Made by a program: the position numbers and the translations under genes
The notes under the pieces: model-generated
What the model was told of the DNA's origin: nothing
Databases searched by the model: none
What the model saw: only the letters and a program-made list of their open reading frames with translations
Shown: positions 1-8,492 of the stretch, one piece after another
Numbering within the stretch: the stretch's first letter is position 1
Layout: each line of letters starts with the position of its first letter
Assembly (NCBI GenBank): GCA_009784685.1
Contig: WRBF01000003.1
Span: 21,903-85,902 of the forward strand
Reading direction: 5' to 3'
Length of the DNA stretch: 64,000 nucleotides
DNA from: Defluviitaleaceae bacterium
GTDB lineage: Bacteria > Bacillota > Clostridia > Lachnospirales > WRBF01

Positions 1-1666
1 GCGTGATAGGACAGGCATTTTGCAAGTAACAATCGACGGCGATAAAGCATCTGACGAGCTGTTTAAAAAGGCAGAGACTGTCAGAGGAGAATATGTAATC
101 GCTGTTAAGGGCATTGTCTGTGCTCGAAATGAAAAGGACATAAATCCGAACATGAAAACAGGCAAAGTTGAGCTTGAAGTTTTAGAACTGCGGATTTTAT
201 CCGAAGCGGCTGTTCCGCCGTTCCAAGTTGCTGATACAGGCGTTGCTATTGATATGCGGCTTAAATACAGATATATTGACCTTCGTCGCCCGGAGCTTCA
301 ACGCAATTTGTTCCTGCGCCATAAAGCATCTCAATCCGTCCGTAATTTCTTATCAGACGAAGGTTTTATCGACGTTGAAACACCCATGCTTACAAAAAGC
401 ACTCCCGAAGGAGCAAGGGATTATCTTGTACCAAGCAGGATTCACCAAGGCAAGTTTTATGCATTGCCGCAATCCCCGCAAATATTTAAACAGCTGCTTA
501 TGGTTTCGGGTTTTGATAGATACTACCAAATAGTTAAATGCTTCCGAGATGAAGATCTAAGGGCAGATCGTCAGCCGGAATTTACTCAAATAGATATTGA
601 AATGTCGTTCGTTGATATCGAAGATATAATCGAAGTTAACGAAAGGCTTATGAAAACTCTATTTAAGGATGTTTTGAATTTAGAAATCAAAACGCCGTTC
701 CCACGAATCACCTTTAATGAAGCAATGGAGCGTTTTGGATCGGATAAACCGGATATGCGCTTTGGGCTTGAGATTGTTGATATATCTGACATAGTTAAAG
801 GCAGTGAGTTTAATGCGTTTGAAAATGCGATAACTTCCGGCGGTTCTGTTAGAGGTATTAATGCGACAGGTGCAGGAAATATGCCAAGAAAACAAATAGA
901 TTCGCTTGTCGAACATTCAAAAACCTATGGAGCAAACGGTCTTGCATGGATTACAATAACAGAAAAAGGTGAGTTTAAAACCTCCCTATCTAAATTCTTT
1001 GATGATGCTAAACTTATAGAAATCAAAAATGCATTTGGCGCAAAAAATGGGGATACTATCTTCCTTTGTGCAGCAAAAACAGACGTTGTGTTAACGGCAT
1101 TAGGCGCAGTTCGCCTTGAGTTTGCTAAACGCTTGGAACTTGTAAAGCAGGATGAATATAACTTCGTTTGGGTTACAGAATGGCCGCTTCTTGAATGGTC
1201 GGAAGAGGACAACAGGTTTTACGCAAAACACCATCCCTTCACATCGCCTATGGACGAAGATGTTGAACTTTTAAAAGCAGGATCGGTTGAAGACCGTATT
1301 AAAATACGTGCAAAGGCATATGACTTGGTGCTTAACGGCAATGAAATAGGCGGCGGCAGCCTGCGTATTTATAACAGCCAAATTCAAGAAAAAATGTTTG
1401 AAGTTCTTGGGTTCTCAAAAGAAGAAGCACATGAAAGATTCGGGTTTATGCTTGACGCCTTCCGTTACGGAGTTCCGCCGCATGGTGGAATTGCATTTGG
1501 TTTTGACCGCTTAGTTATGCTGCTTACAGGCGAAGAGGCAATTAAAGATGTTATAGCGTTCCCTAAAGTTAACGATGCGTCATGCCCTATGACAGATGCG
1601 CCTAATGTTGTTGATATCAAACAGCTTGATGAACTTGGGATTGCGGTTAAAGAGACCAAGGAGTAA
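1..1666 (+). CDS. aspS: Aspartyl-tRNA synthetase, 5' truncated by window edge
   Basis: Class II aminoacyl-tRNA synthetase that charges tRNA(Asp) in the cytoplasm. The frame is open back to base 2 and reads RDRTGILQV, the conserved end of the N-terminal anticodon-binding OB fold, so the gene starts before the window and the TTG at 20 is not its start. Motif 2 (CFRDEDLRADRQPEFTQIDIE), the bacterial GAD insertion and the motif 3 region (GIAFGFDRL, near the C-terminus) are visible. About 554 residues are present of roughly 590 usual. The SD of the next gene overlaps its stop codon. Whether it is an Asp- or Asp/Asn-charging enzyme cannot be read here. Confidence 0.97.
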   Translation, partial: RDRTGILQVTIDGDKASDELFKKAETVRGEYVIAVKGIVCARNEKDINPNMKTGKVELEVLELRILSEAAVPPFQVADTGVAIDMRLKYRYIDLRRPELQRNLFLRHKASQSVRNFLSDEGFIDVETPMLTKSTPEGARDYLVPSRIHQGKFYALPQSPQIFKQLLMVSGFDRYYQIVKCFRDEDLRADRQPEFTQIDIEMSFVDIEDIIEVNERLMKTLFKDVLNLEIKTPFPRITFNEAMERFGSDKPDMRFGLEIVDISDIVKGSEFNAFENAITSGGSVRGINATGAGNMPRKQIDSLVEHSKTYGANGLAWITITEKGEFKTSLSKFFDDAKLIEIKNAFGAKNGDTIFLCAAKTDVVLTALGAVRLEFAKRLELVKQDEYNFVWVTEWPLLEWSEEDNRFYAKHHPFTSPMDEDVELLKAGSVEDRIKIRAKAYDLVLNGNEIGGGSLRIYNSQIQEKMFEVLGFSKEEAHERFGFMLDAFRYGVPPHGGIAFGFDRLVMLLTGEEAIKDVIAFPKVNDASCPMTDAPNVVDIKQLDELGIAVKETKE

Positions 1667-1671
1667 AAATT

Positions 1672-2109
1672 ATGATTACCTTAAAAGAAATCGACAGGCA
1701 TAATTTTAAGGAAATAATAGAGCTATCTGTCACAGATGACCAAAAGGACTTTGTTGCAAGCAATATGCGCTCTTTAGCACAGTCAAAAGCTCAGCCGGAA
1801 TGTATTCCGCTTGCAATTTATAATGGAGAAGATGTCCCGGTCGGGTTTATAATGTATTGTTTAGATTTTGAAGATAACGAATACTGGATATATCGGCTTA
1901 TGATTGACAAAAATTATCAAGGCAAAGGCTATGGTCGTGAAGCTTTAAAGTGTGTGCTTGAAGAAATTGCAAAAGACAAAAAGTACGACAAGGTCTATAT
2001 AAGCGTTGTACCGGGCAACGAAGGCGTAGCAAAATTATATGAAGAATTTGGATTTAAACCCGACAGCCGGGTTTTAGAAGGAGAAATTGTTTACTGTTTG
2101 CAAAAATAG
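1672..2109 (+). CDS. GNAT acetyltransferase, diamine/spermidine acetyltransferase-like
   Basis: A 145-residue single-domain GNAT N-acetyltransferase that transfers acetyl from acetyl-CoA to an amine. The acetyl-CoA loop is QGKGYGREA near residue 85, preceded by the beta-strand YWIYRLMID, and the N-terminal segment with FVASN and SLAQ resembles the BltD/PaiA-type polyamine acetyltransferases. The start ATG has an AAGGAG ribosome site that overlaps the end of aspS, so the genes are co-transcribed. The polyamine substrate is inferred from overall resemblance only. Confidence 0.85.
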   Translation: MITLKEIDRHNFKEIIELSVTDDQKDFVASNMRSLAQSKAQPECIPLAIYNGEDVPVGFIMYCLDFEDNEYWIYRLMIDKNYQGKGYGREALKCVLEEIAKDKKYDKVYISVVPGNEGVAKLYEEFGFKPDSRVLEGEIVYCLQK

Positions 2110-2135
2110 ATATTATAAAACGGGAGGAAAATACT

Positions 2136-2519
2136 ATGAACAAAAAAGTAATAAGCGCAAAAAACGCACCGGAGGCTTTAGGTCCTTACTCACAGGCAGT
2201 CAAATGTGGTAATATGTTGTTTTTATCAGGTCAAACGCCAATTATACCGGCTGATGGAACTCTTATCAAAGACGATATAAAAGCGGCAACGGCTCAGTGT
2301 TTTGAAAACATTAAATCAGTTCTTGAAGCAGCAGGAGCAAGCCTTGAAAACGTTGTTAAAATGACCGTTTTTCTTAAGGATTTCGATGATTTCGCCGCTA
2401 TGAACGAAGTGTACAAAAGCTATTTCTCAGGATCTTTCCCGGCAAGAAGCTGTATACAAGCTGCTAAGCTTCCGCTTGACTGCATGGTTGAGATTGAAGC
2501 AATTGCAATGGTAGATTAA
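2136..2519 (+). CDS. ridA: RidA family enamine/imine deaminase
   Basis: A 127-residue YjgF/YER057c/UK114 protein, a cytoplasmic trimer that hydrolyses reactive 2-aminoacrylate-type enamines released by PLP enzymes. Family signatures are APEALGPYSQAVK at the N-terminus, LFLSGQTP, the arginine in FPARSCIQ (substrate carboxylate binding) and the C-terminal VEIEAIA. Length is normal. It starts with ATG behind GGGAGG and lies 26 bases after the acetyltransferase, in the aspS operon. Confidence 0.95.
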   Translation: MNKKVISAKNAPEALGPYSQAVKCGNMLFLSGQTPIIPADGTLIKDDIKAATAQCFENIKSVLEAAGASLENVVKMTVFLKDFDDFAAMNEVYKSYFSGSFPARSCIQAAKLPLDCMVEIEAIAMVD

Positions 2520-2532
2520 TAAGGAGCATTTT

Positions 2533-3468
2533 ATGCTAGACGTTTGCCTTTTGGGCACCGGCGGGATGATGCCGCTTCCTAACAGATTTTTAACATCACT
2601 TATGTGTCGGCTTAACGGCAAAATGCTCGTGATTGACTGCGGTGAAGCTACACAAATAAGCATAGCCCTTTTAGGTTGGGGCTTTAAAAGCATTGATGTA
2701 ATATGCTTTACACATTTTCATGCAGATCATGTTTCGGGGCTGCCCGGGCTTTTGCTTGCTATGTCAAATTCCGGGAGGGAAGAAGATGTTACGCTTATCG
2801 GTCCTCAAGGTCTCAACCATGTTGTTAATGGACTAAGGGTTATTGCACCCAGACTTCCTTTTAACATAAACTGCATCGAAATAACACCGGATAAGTTTTT
2901 GGAAATAGCTCAAAACGGAATTTTAACAGCCGGGTTTCAAATAAGTGTATCAAAAGCGAGGCATCAAATTCCATGCTTTAGCTATCGGCTTGATATTTCC
3001 CGCAAAGGAAAGTTTGATCCTGAGCGGGCAAAGTCACTTGGAATCCCGTTAAAGGTTTGGAGTACACTTCAAAAAATGGGCTATGCAAAACTTGACGGCG
3101 TTGAATATTTTGATCATATGGTAATGGGAGAAGACCGTAAGGGGATTTCTGTAGCGTATTGCACAGACAGCAGGCCAACGAAGTTTTTACCCGAATTCAT
3201 TAACGAGGTTGATCTTTTCATATGCGAAGGACTTTATGGAGACAATGATAAAAAAGAAAAGGCCGCAGAGCATGGTCATATGATATACAGCGAAGCGGCG
3301 GAAATAGCAAAGGCAGGAAATGCAAAAGAGCTTTGGCTTACGCATTTTAGCCCGGCAATGACAAACCCTAAGGAGTTTTTGCGAAATGCTAGGGATATTT
3401 TCCCTAAATCGTTTGCCGGATATGACAGGATTTGCAAGACACTTACGTTTGAGGATGAAGCCAAGTAG
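2533..3468 (+). CDS. rnz: Ribonuclease Z-like metallo-beta-lactamase-fold nuclease
   Basis: A 311-residue metallo-beta-lactamase protein of the RNase Z/ElaC group, which cuts 3' trailers from tRNA precursors. It begins with LLGTGGMMPLPNR, typical of RNase Z, and has the zinc motif HFHADH at about residue 62, then VAYCTDSRP, AEHGHM and LTHFSP for the remaining ligands. Length fits the short form. It starts with ATG behind AAGGAG, 13 bases after ridA. The N-terminus is a little unusual, so a specialised paralogue is possible. Confidence 0.85.
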   Translation: MLDVCLLGTGGMMPLPNRFLTSLMCRLNGKMLVIDCGEATQISIALLGWGFKSIDVICFTHFHADHVSGLPGLLLAMSNSGREEDVTLIGPQGLNHVVNGLRVIAPRLPFNINCIEITPDKFLEIAQNGILTAGFQISVSKARHQIPCFSYRLDISRKGKFDPERAKSLGIPLKVWSTLQKMGYAKLDGVEYFDHMVMGEDRKGISVAYCTDSRPTKFLPEFINEVDLFICEGLYGDNDKKEKAAEHGHMIYSEAAEIAKAGNAKELWLTHFSPAMTNPKEFLRNARDIFPKSFAGYDRICKTLTFEDEAK

Positions 3469-3486
3469 TAAGAAAGGAGATAACAT

Positions 3487-3726
3487 ATGTCAAGTATGCA
3501 AGTTATAGCTGTAAGGTACATTCAACAGCTTTCTGAAAATAAGTTAAGCAGCGCAGTAGATTATCTTCGGTTTTTGTGCGAACAAGATCATCAACTAGAT
3601 GAACTAGATGATTTTGACTATGCTTTATCTCAAGACGCTGATAAAGATAAAAGTACCGAAACCGTGGATTTTGATAATCTTTTGAAAGATTTAGGGATAA
3701 GTTATGATGAGCTGCAAGAAAATTGA
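3487..3726 (+). CDS. Putative antitoxin of RelE-type pair
   Basis: A 79-residue acidic protein with a helical N-terminus (VIAVRYIQQLSENKLSSAVDYLRFL) and an acidic C-terminal half that ends [15 protein letters not shown]. It resembles the small antitoxins that precede RelE/ParE toxins, and it overlaps the toxin gene by 23 bases. No DNA-binding fold is obvious by eye. It begins with ATG behind AAAGGAG. The antitoxin role is inferred from position, size and charge. It lies inside an otherwise housekeeping operon, between rnz and tsaD. Confidence 0.7.
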   Translation: MSSMQVIAVRYIQQLSENKLSSAVDYLRFLCEQDHQLDELDDFDYALSQDADKDKSTETVDFDNLLKDLGISYDELQEN

Positions 3727-3997
3727 GTTCAAGAAGTCAGCCGAAAAATTTATCAAAAATCGGTCACGACAAGATCAGTTGAGATTGCTTTCAAAAATAT
3801 ATAAATTGCCTGAAGGTGAGCATATTAAAAAAATGAAAGGCTATGACAATCGCTACAGACTCAAAATTGGAGATTTTCGTGTGATTTATGAAATATATAA
3901 TGACCCATCAAATGTAAAAAATGATTGTGCTTCTCTTCAATCTATACTACACATTCTAGTTGTCGACATCGGAAATAGAGGAGATGTTTACAAATGA
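3704..3997 (+). CDS. RelE/ParE family toxin
   Basis: A 97-residue basic protein with the RelE fold signature: an N-terminal [15 protein letters not shown] helix, [30 protein letters not shown] in the middle and a hydrophobic C-terminal strand. Members of this family are ribosome-dependent mRNA endonucleases or gyrase poisons; which applies is not clear. Its 5' end overlaps the antitoxin gene and its stop overlaps the tsaD start (ATGA), so tsaD translation is coupled to the toxin-antitoxin module. Confidence 0.85.
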   Translation: MMSCKKIEFKKSAEKFIKNRSRQDQLRLLSKIYKLPEGEHIKKMKGYDNRYRLKIGDFRVIYEIYNDPSNVKNDCASLQSILHILVVDIGNRGDVYK

Positions 3998-5001
3998 TGA
4001 ATAAAATACTAGCAATAGAAACTTCCTGTGATGAAACATCAGCAGCGATTGTCGCCGATGGCAAGACCGTTTTATCAAACATAATTTCATCACAAATTGA
4101 CACACATAAAATATACGGCGGGGTTGTACCTGAGATTGCATCCCGCAAACATGTTGAGACAATCAGCGCTATCGTTGACGAGGCTCTTTCAGCTGCTGAC
4201 ACTAAACTCTCAGAAGTTGATGCAATTGCCGTAACATACGGACCTGGTCTTGTCGGTGCTGTTTTGATAGGTCTTTCGTATGCTAAAGGTCTTTCATTTT
4301 CGCTTAAAAAACCACTTATTGGGATTAATCATATCGAGGGGCATATTGCTTCGAATTATATCGAAAATCCGGACTTTGCACCCCCCTTTATATGCCTTGT
4401 CGTTTCCGGAGGTCATACATACATAGTGCATGTTAAAGATTTTTGCGACTATGAAGTATTAGGCAAAACAAGGGACGATGCAGCAGGTGAAGCTTTTGAT
4501 AAAGTAGCAAGAGCAGTAGGACTTGGCTATCCGGGAGGACCAAAGATTGACAAAGCCGCAACAACTGGCGATAAAAACGCAATTAAATTTCCAAGGATAT
4601 ATCTTGAAGAAGAAAGTTATGATTTCAGCTTCAGTGGTTTAAAATCAGCAGTCTTAAATTATTTGAACAAATGTAATATGATGGGGCAAGAAATAAACAT
4701 AAACGATGTAGCGGCTTCGTTCCAACAAGCGGCTGTTGAAGTTTTGGTTAATAAAACAATATCGGCTGCGATTAGAACAGGTGTTAGCAAAATAGCCCTT
4801 GCGGGCGGTGTCGCTGCCAATACGTTCTTACGCCATGAAATGTCAAATGCCTGCGCACAAAATAATATGACTCTTAATGTACCAAAGCCTGTTTATTGCA
4901 CAGATAATGCCGCTATGATAGCTTGTCAAGGATATTTTCGTTATTTGAATGGTGAATTTTCTGAGCTTGATTTGAATGCAGTTCCGGGGCTTGGATTGTA
5001 A
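3994..5001 (+). CDS. tsaD: tRNA threonylcarbamoyladenosine biosynthesis protein TsaD
   Basis: The 335-residue ASKHA-fold protein that, with TsaB and TsaE, transfers the threonylcarbamoyl group to A37 of ANN-decoding tRNAs. It begins [12 protein letters not shown], has the metal-binding pair HIEGH (about residues 112-116), VSGGHTYIV and [14 protein letters not shown], and a C-terminal [13 protein letters not shown] and YCTDNAAM. Length is normal. Two adjacent ATGs (3994 and 3997) are possible starts behind GGAG; the first overlaps the toxin stop. Confidence 0.97.
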   Translation: MMNKILAIETSCDETSAAIVADGKTVLSNIISSQIDTHKIYGGVVPEIASRKHVETISAIVDEALSAADTKLSEVDAIAVTYGPGLVGAVLIGLSYAKGLSFSLKKPLIGINHIEGHIASNYIENPDFAPPFICLVVSGGHTYIVHVKDFCDYEVLGKTRDDAAGEAFDKVARAVGLGYPGGPKIDKAATTGDKNAIKFPRIYLEEESYDFSFSGLKSAVLNYLNKCNMMGQEININDVAASFQQAAVEVLVNKTISAAIRTGVSKIALAGGVAANTFLRHEMSNACAQNNMTLNVPKPVYCTDNAAMIACQGYFRYLNGEFSELDLNAVPGLGL

Positions 5002-5103
5002 ATTCTTTAAGAATTAGCTGGTTCCTAAATAATATGACATTTTTTGCCGAAAGAAAAGCATGTACAATTTGGAAAAATATGTTAAAATAAGGAGAGTGGT
5101 TTC

Positions 5104-5628
5104 ATGGCTAAAACATCTAAAAATAATTACGCAAAGCAGCAAAACAGGTATTCATTAAGAGTTGTCATCTTTTTTGTAGTCTTCTCTGTTTTGGCAATAG
5201 CTGCAACTATTATTTGGCAAAACGTTGTGACCCAACAGCAGACAACAATCTCGGCTGACTTTGTTAGAGTTCCGCGTGTCACGACAAGCCTTTTCTCAAT
5301 TGATGGAGAACCAAGAAGCGTTACCGCCGTTTTCTTTGTTGAGGCAGACCCAGGCATGGCGAATGCAGTGGACAGTGACGTCGTATCATCGCATATTAGA
5401 ACAATTTTGGCAGGCGGAGATTACTATATGTTAACCGGAACAGAAAGTGTTGAGTACGCAAGAAACCTTATAAATGAAAATCTTCCAAACATGATGGATG
5501 TTTCAAATATCGCTAATCTGTATATTGTTGACCTTCAAGCAGGAAACCCAAACAGGTTTTTTATTGATGATGACCCGGTAAGCGGCAGCAGTTTAAATGA
5601 TTTCTTGAGGGGGCTTCGTTTTAACTAA
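5104..5628 (+). CDS. Membrane-anchored protein of unknown function
   Basis: A 174-residue protein with a basic N-terminus, one transmembrane segment at about residues 20-45 (VVIFFVVFSVLAIAATII) and an extracytoplasmic domain. I do not recognise a family with confidence. The soluble part (ILAGGDYYMLTG, then LINENLPNMMDV, then IANLYIVDLQAG) is faintly like FliL, a single-pass flagellar stator-associated protein, but no flagellar genes are nearby. It starts with ATG behind AAGGAGAG, about 100 bases after tsaD. Confidence 0.7.
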   Translation: MAKTSKNNYAKQQNRYSLRVVIFFVVFSVLAIAATIIWQNVVTQQQTTISADFVRVPRVTTSLFSIDGEPRSVTAVFFVEADPGMANAVDSDVVSSHIRTILAGGDYYMLTGTESVEYARNLINENLPNMMDVSNIANLYIVDLQAGNPNRFFIDDDPVSGSSLNDFLRGLRFN

Positions 5629-5751
5629 CTGACAGTCACCATTATGCAAATTTGGAATATTTTTCCAATTAAGTATAATCCATCCAAATATTGTTAATTA
5701 TTTATACATGAAGTTAGATTATATGAAGCATAGAGCAGGGTGATTATTAAT

Positions 5752-6090
5752 ATGGAAGACAGGATAATTCTTGTAGAGGGCGATAATTCTAAATGGTATG
5801 AGCAAGCGATATTTATAGTACGCAAAAACATCCCTCAAAGCAAAGTGCCGGTTGACTTTGTAGCAGAGGCCGAAAAAATAGTTAATAACTATATGCGCAT
5901 TAAAACAACCGGCTTTAAACCCAACCATTTAGCGCATAGTTCTAGTGAGGCTGCACCAACGGCTCATGTCTCGCCTTCAAGAAAACCTGCCGCAAAGAAA
6001 AAAAGCGGATTTGACACATTTATTAATTCAGTTTTATTTATTGGATGTGTTGCACTTTTAGGGCTTTTGGTGTATGCTTGGATGATGTAG
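5752..6090 (+). CDS. Small tail-anchored membrane protein of unknown function
   Basis: A 112-residue protein with a soluble N-terminal region, a basic linker (SRKPAAKKKSG) and one transmembrane segment at the extreme C-terminus, so it would be tail-anchored with the bulk in the cytoplasm. No family recognised. The frame also opens with GTG at 5740, but ATG at 5752 is preferred because AGGGTGA sits 9 bases before it. It lies 46 bases before the D-aminopeptidase gene. Confidence 0.65.
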   Translation: MEDRIILVEGDNSKWYEQAIFIVRKNIPQSKVPVDFVAEAEKIVNNYMRIKTTGFKPNHLAHSSSEAAPTAHVSPSRKPAAKKKSGFDTFINSVLFIGCVALLGLLVYAWMM

Positions 6091-6136
6091 GGTATGTGTA
6101 CATGCCCTATCATAATTTCGAAAGGGGTAACCTACA

Positions 6137-6961
6137 ATGAAAAAAGTATACATATCTGCGGACATAGAGGGTGTTTGTGACATAGTATCAAGCATCTCTT
6201 GCCTCCGCACCAGCCCGGACTTTACATACGCAAGAACACGATTCGCAAACGAAATTAACGCTGCTGCAAGAGCATGTTTTGATTTTGGCTGTACGGACGT
6301 CACAATTTGCGAAGGTCATGCAGACATGGAAAATATTATTATCGAACAATTAGACCCAAGGACTAGATTAATATCCGGAGCAATGCGCAAAAGCCTACAA
6401 ATGGAAGGAATTGAAATGGGATACGATGCATATGTATCATTTGGACATGCAGGCGCAGGGCTTAATATTGACGGCGTGTTAAATCATTGCTATAACGGTA
6501 AAAAAATACATAATATACGCCTTAACGGACAAACAATTAATACAGAAACTGTAATAAATGCAACTATTGCAGGGCATTATGGCATACCTTTAATAGCTGT
6601 GATAGGTGACAGTGCTGTTTGCCGTGAGGTTAAAGAATTTGTTCCAAATTGTGAAGGAATCGCTGTTAAAGAAGGTCTTTCACGCAGCTGCGCAATATCT
6701 TACCATCCTCAGGTTTGCGAAAAAATGATTTACGACGGAGTAACTGCTGCACTTAAAAAAGCGGAAGAAATAAAACCTCTGTTCCTTGGCGATTTAATAA
6801 CTATGGAAATTGATTTCAAAGAAACCGGAATGGCAGACACAGCAGAGCTTGTCCCTGGAATTGAACGCATAGCCCCAAGAACTATAAGATATACGGGCGA
6901 GGCGGAAACTGTATTTAAACTTCAAAATTTGTTAATATACAGGCTTGTCGATAATGTTTAA
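6137..6961 (+). CDS. M55 family D-aminopeptidase (DppA-like)
   Basis: A 274-residue zinc peptidase of family M55, whose founding member B. subtilis DppA releases D-alanine from D-Ala-containing peptides. It opens with the family signature KKVYISADIEGVCDI, in which Asp and Glu bind zinc, and has further candidate ligands in GHADMENI and FGHAGAG. Length agrees with the family. It starts with ATG behind GAAAGGGG. The likely role is recycling of cell-wall or peptide D-amino acids. Confidence 0.9.
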   Translation: MKKVYISADIEGVCDIVSSISCLRTSPDFTYARTRFANEINAAARACFDFGCTDVTICEGHADMENIIIEQLDPRTRLISGAMRKSLQMEGIEMGYDAYVSFGHAGAGLNIDGVLNHCYNGKKIHNIRLNGQTINTETVINATIAGHYGIPLIAVIGDSAVCREVKEFVPNCEGIAVKEGLSRSCAISYHPQVCEKMIYDGVTAALKKAEEIKPLFLGDLITMEIDFKETGMADTAELVPGIERIAPRTIRYTGEAETVFKLQNLLIYRLVDNV

Positions 6962-7008
6962 GAAATATTGGCTTAAATATTAACAACTTCACTTTAAGTG
7001 TTAGCAAA

Positions 7009-7045
7009 ACCCTATTGACATAAAGGGTAATCTGTAGTACACTAC
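7009..7045 (+). promoter_or_regulatory. Strong sigma-A promoter with two overlapping inverted repeats
   Basis: TTGACA at 7015-7020 and TACACT at 7038-7043 are separated by exactly 17 bases. ACCCT (7009-7013) and AGGGT (7024-7028) form an inverted repeat around the -35 box, and GTAGT-AC-ACTAC (7034-7045) forms one over the -10 box. This is the layout expected for a regulated promoter of the TasA-like cluster. The regulator is unknown. Confidence 0.75.
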
Positions 7046-7079
7046 TTTAACATATAAATAAGGATTTGATAAGCAAGTG

Positions 7080-7208
7080 ATGAGCCGCTGGTCTTTACAA
7101 ACACAAGCTTCAAGTCGCATACATATTAAACAACAACATGAACTGGCACAGCTTGAACATTTTCTTATCGAAGCTTTACCTTGTTTTTTGTTATTCAAAA
7201 CATTATAA
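7080..7208 (+). CDS. Possible 42-residue leader ORF
   Basis: An ATG at 7080 (also GTG at 7077) opens a 42-codon frame between the promoter and the first TasA-like gene, ending in TAA at 7208. The product would be helix-rich and Gln/Leu-rich. The only SD candidate is AAGGA at 7060, which is far (15 bases) from the ATG. It could be a leader peptide or chance; no family is recognised. Confidence 0.25.
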   Translation: MSRWSLQTQASSRIHIKQQHELAQLEHFLIEALPCFLLFKTL

Positions 7209-7224
7209 AAAAGGGGGAATTGAG

Positions 7225-7707
7225 CTGAAACAGAAGTCTCTTGGGCGCAATTATCGTAAGCTTCTTTTTAAGCGCAGACTAAGATTTTGCATTATAGCTT
7301 TTCTTGGCATAACTTTTGTTGCGGGTACAGCCTTTGCCTTTACCGCTAACACCCCTCTACACTTTATAGGCACAACTGCGGTATTCTTTAGCGAAGAAGA
7401 TATGTCAGAATTTATGCTATCATCTCTTCCGCCGCAAGGCGGCGGCGGTTATGGCGATGAAGAAGATATCGATGATGATGACTATATTGATGACGATGAC
7501 ATCTATGATGATAATGATGCGAATGAAGATGAAGATCGCATAGAGGATGAAGATTTCGACATCGAAGGCACATCGCCCGAAGAAAATGAAAACACAGAAA
7601 ATGGCTCTAATAATGAGCAAGCAACAGACGACCGAAACACCGACACGCAAAGCGGCGGTAACGATTCGGCTTCCGAATCGCAAGCTGAAACTAATTCAGT
7701 CGAATAA
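7225..7707 (+). CDS. TasA/camelysin-like secreted protein 1 with acidic tail
   Basis: A secreted protein related to the two downstream paralogues: a basic N-terminus, a hydrophobic helix and TAFAFTANTPLHFIGTTAVFF, matching their SAFAF/SAFAL export sites. After about 75 residues it becomes an Asp/Glu-rich, then Ser/Asn/Gln-rich low-complexity tail to the end. The frame is open from ATG 7138, but alignment with the paralogues and the GGGGGA at 7213-7218 favour a non-ATG start, CTG at 7225 (160 residues). The short folded region lacks the beta-sandwich length of TasA, so this may be an accessory or nucleating subunit; that is inference. Confidence 0.7.
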   Translation: MKQKSLGRNYRKLLFKRRLRFCIIAFLGITFVAGTAFAFTANTPLHFIGTTAVFFSEEDMSEFMLSSLPPQGGGGYGDEEDIDDDDYIDDDDIYDDNDANEDEDRIEDEDFDIEGTSPEENENTENGSNNEQATDDRNTDTQSGGNDSASESQAETNSVE

Positions 7708-7889
7708 ACGGTCTATTTGTATATCAATTTCAATACGATTGATACATATTGTAAGTCGATCCTTGAAAACCAGACAGCAATTTAGAGCAATAAGTAATAG
7801 GGGAATAATCTATGAATTATTTGGCGTTTGCCATTTAGTTATACGAAAGGGAGAAGAACACATAAGCAAGCAATAAAGGAGATATCCTT

Positions 7890-8492
7890 ATGAACAAATT
7901 CAAAAGCAAAAGGCAGTTAACCATAATGGTTGCAGTTTTTGCAGTGGTTTTCCTAGCCAGCTCTGCTTTTGCGTTTGTGTCTGCCAGTCCTTTGGTATTT
8001 GAAGGCACAGTTAATGTAAATGCCAGTTTAAGTATGCACATCATTCATTTCGAAGTTGAGCATAGCGACGGTGTCAGCGGAGCAAGGACTACTCCGTATC
8101 GTCCGAATAATCCTGATGGAAACTTGGTTAATCCAATGTTTCCGCCTGGTATAAGAAGTGTTGATCACTATTCTGTATTCTCTACACCAGGCGATTACAT
8201 AATTTGGTCTTTCACGGTGAAAAACACAGGCACAGTCCCAACAAGGATTGATAGCATAGAAATCGTGGAAAGATGGATTGACAGCAACCCAACTATTGGA
8301 TCTTTTGGAATTATCGGAAGAACCAACGTGGGTCAATTAATCGGAACAGTTGTCCAACCTGAGGATTTTGTCCTTTTGGAAGTTCGATTTGATTGGTGTC
8401 CTATTCTTTTTCTAGAATCAGGGTTCACTGGGGATATGCTTGATTTCTATCATGGATTTACAACAACACTTGAATACGGCATGGCGCATTAG
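7890..8492 (+). CDS. TasA/camelysin-like secreted protein 2
   Basis: A 200-residue exported protein with a signal region of the SipW-dependent type (VVFLASSAFAFVSASPLVFEG), then a beta-rich domain with SFTVKNTGTVPTRIDSIEI, the TasA/CalY-style strand pattern. TasA-family proteins form extracellular fibres in biofilms. The start ATG follows AAAGGAG, which is embedded in AAGGAGATATCCTT, a self-complementary stretch that could hide the ribosome site. It is the second of three tandem paralogues before a SipW-like peptidase. Confidence 0.8.
   Translation: MNKFKSKRQLTIMVAVFAVVFLASSAFAFVSASPLVFEGTVNVNASLSMHIIHFEVEHSDGVSGARTTPYRPNNPDGNLVNPMFPPGIRSVDHYSVFSTPGDYIIWSFTVKNTGTVPTRIDSIEIVERWIDSNPTIGSFGIIGRTNVGQLIGTVVQPEDFVLLEVRFDWCPILFLESGFTGDMLDFYHGFTTTLEYGMAH

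Noticed and set aside
7420..7683. Minus-strand frame opposite the acidic tail
   Set aside because: Its Ile/Val-rich sequence is the mirror of Asp/Glu codons and has no ribosome site; a shadow frame.
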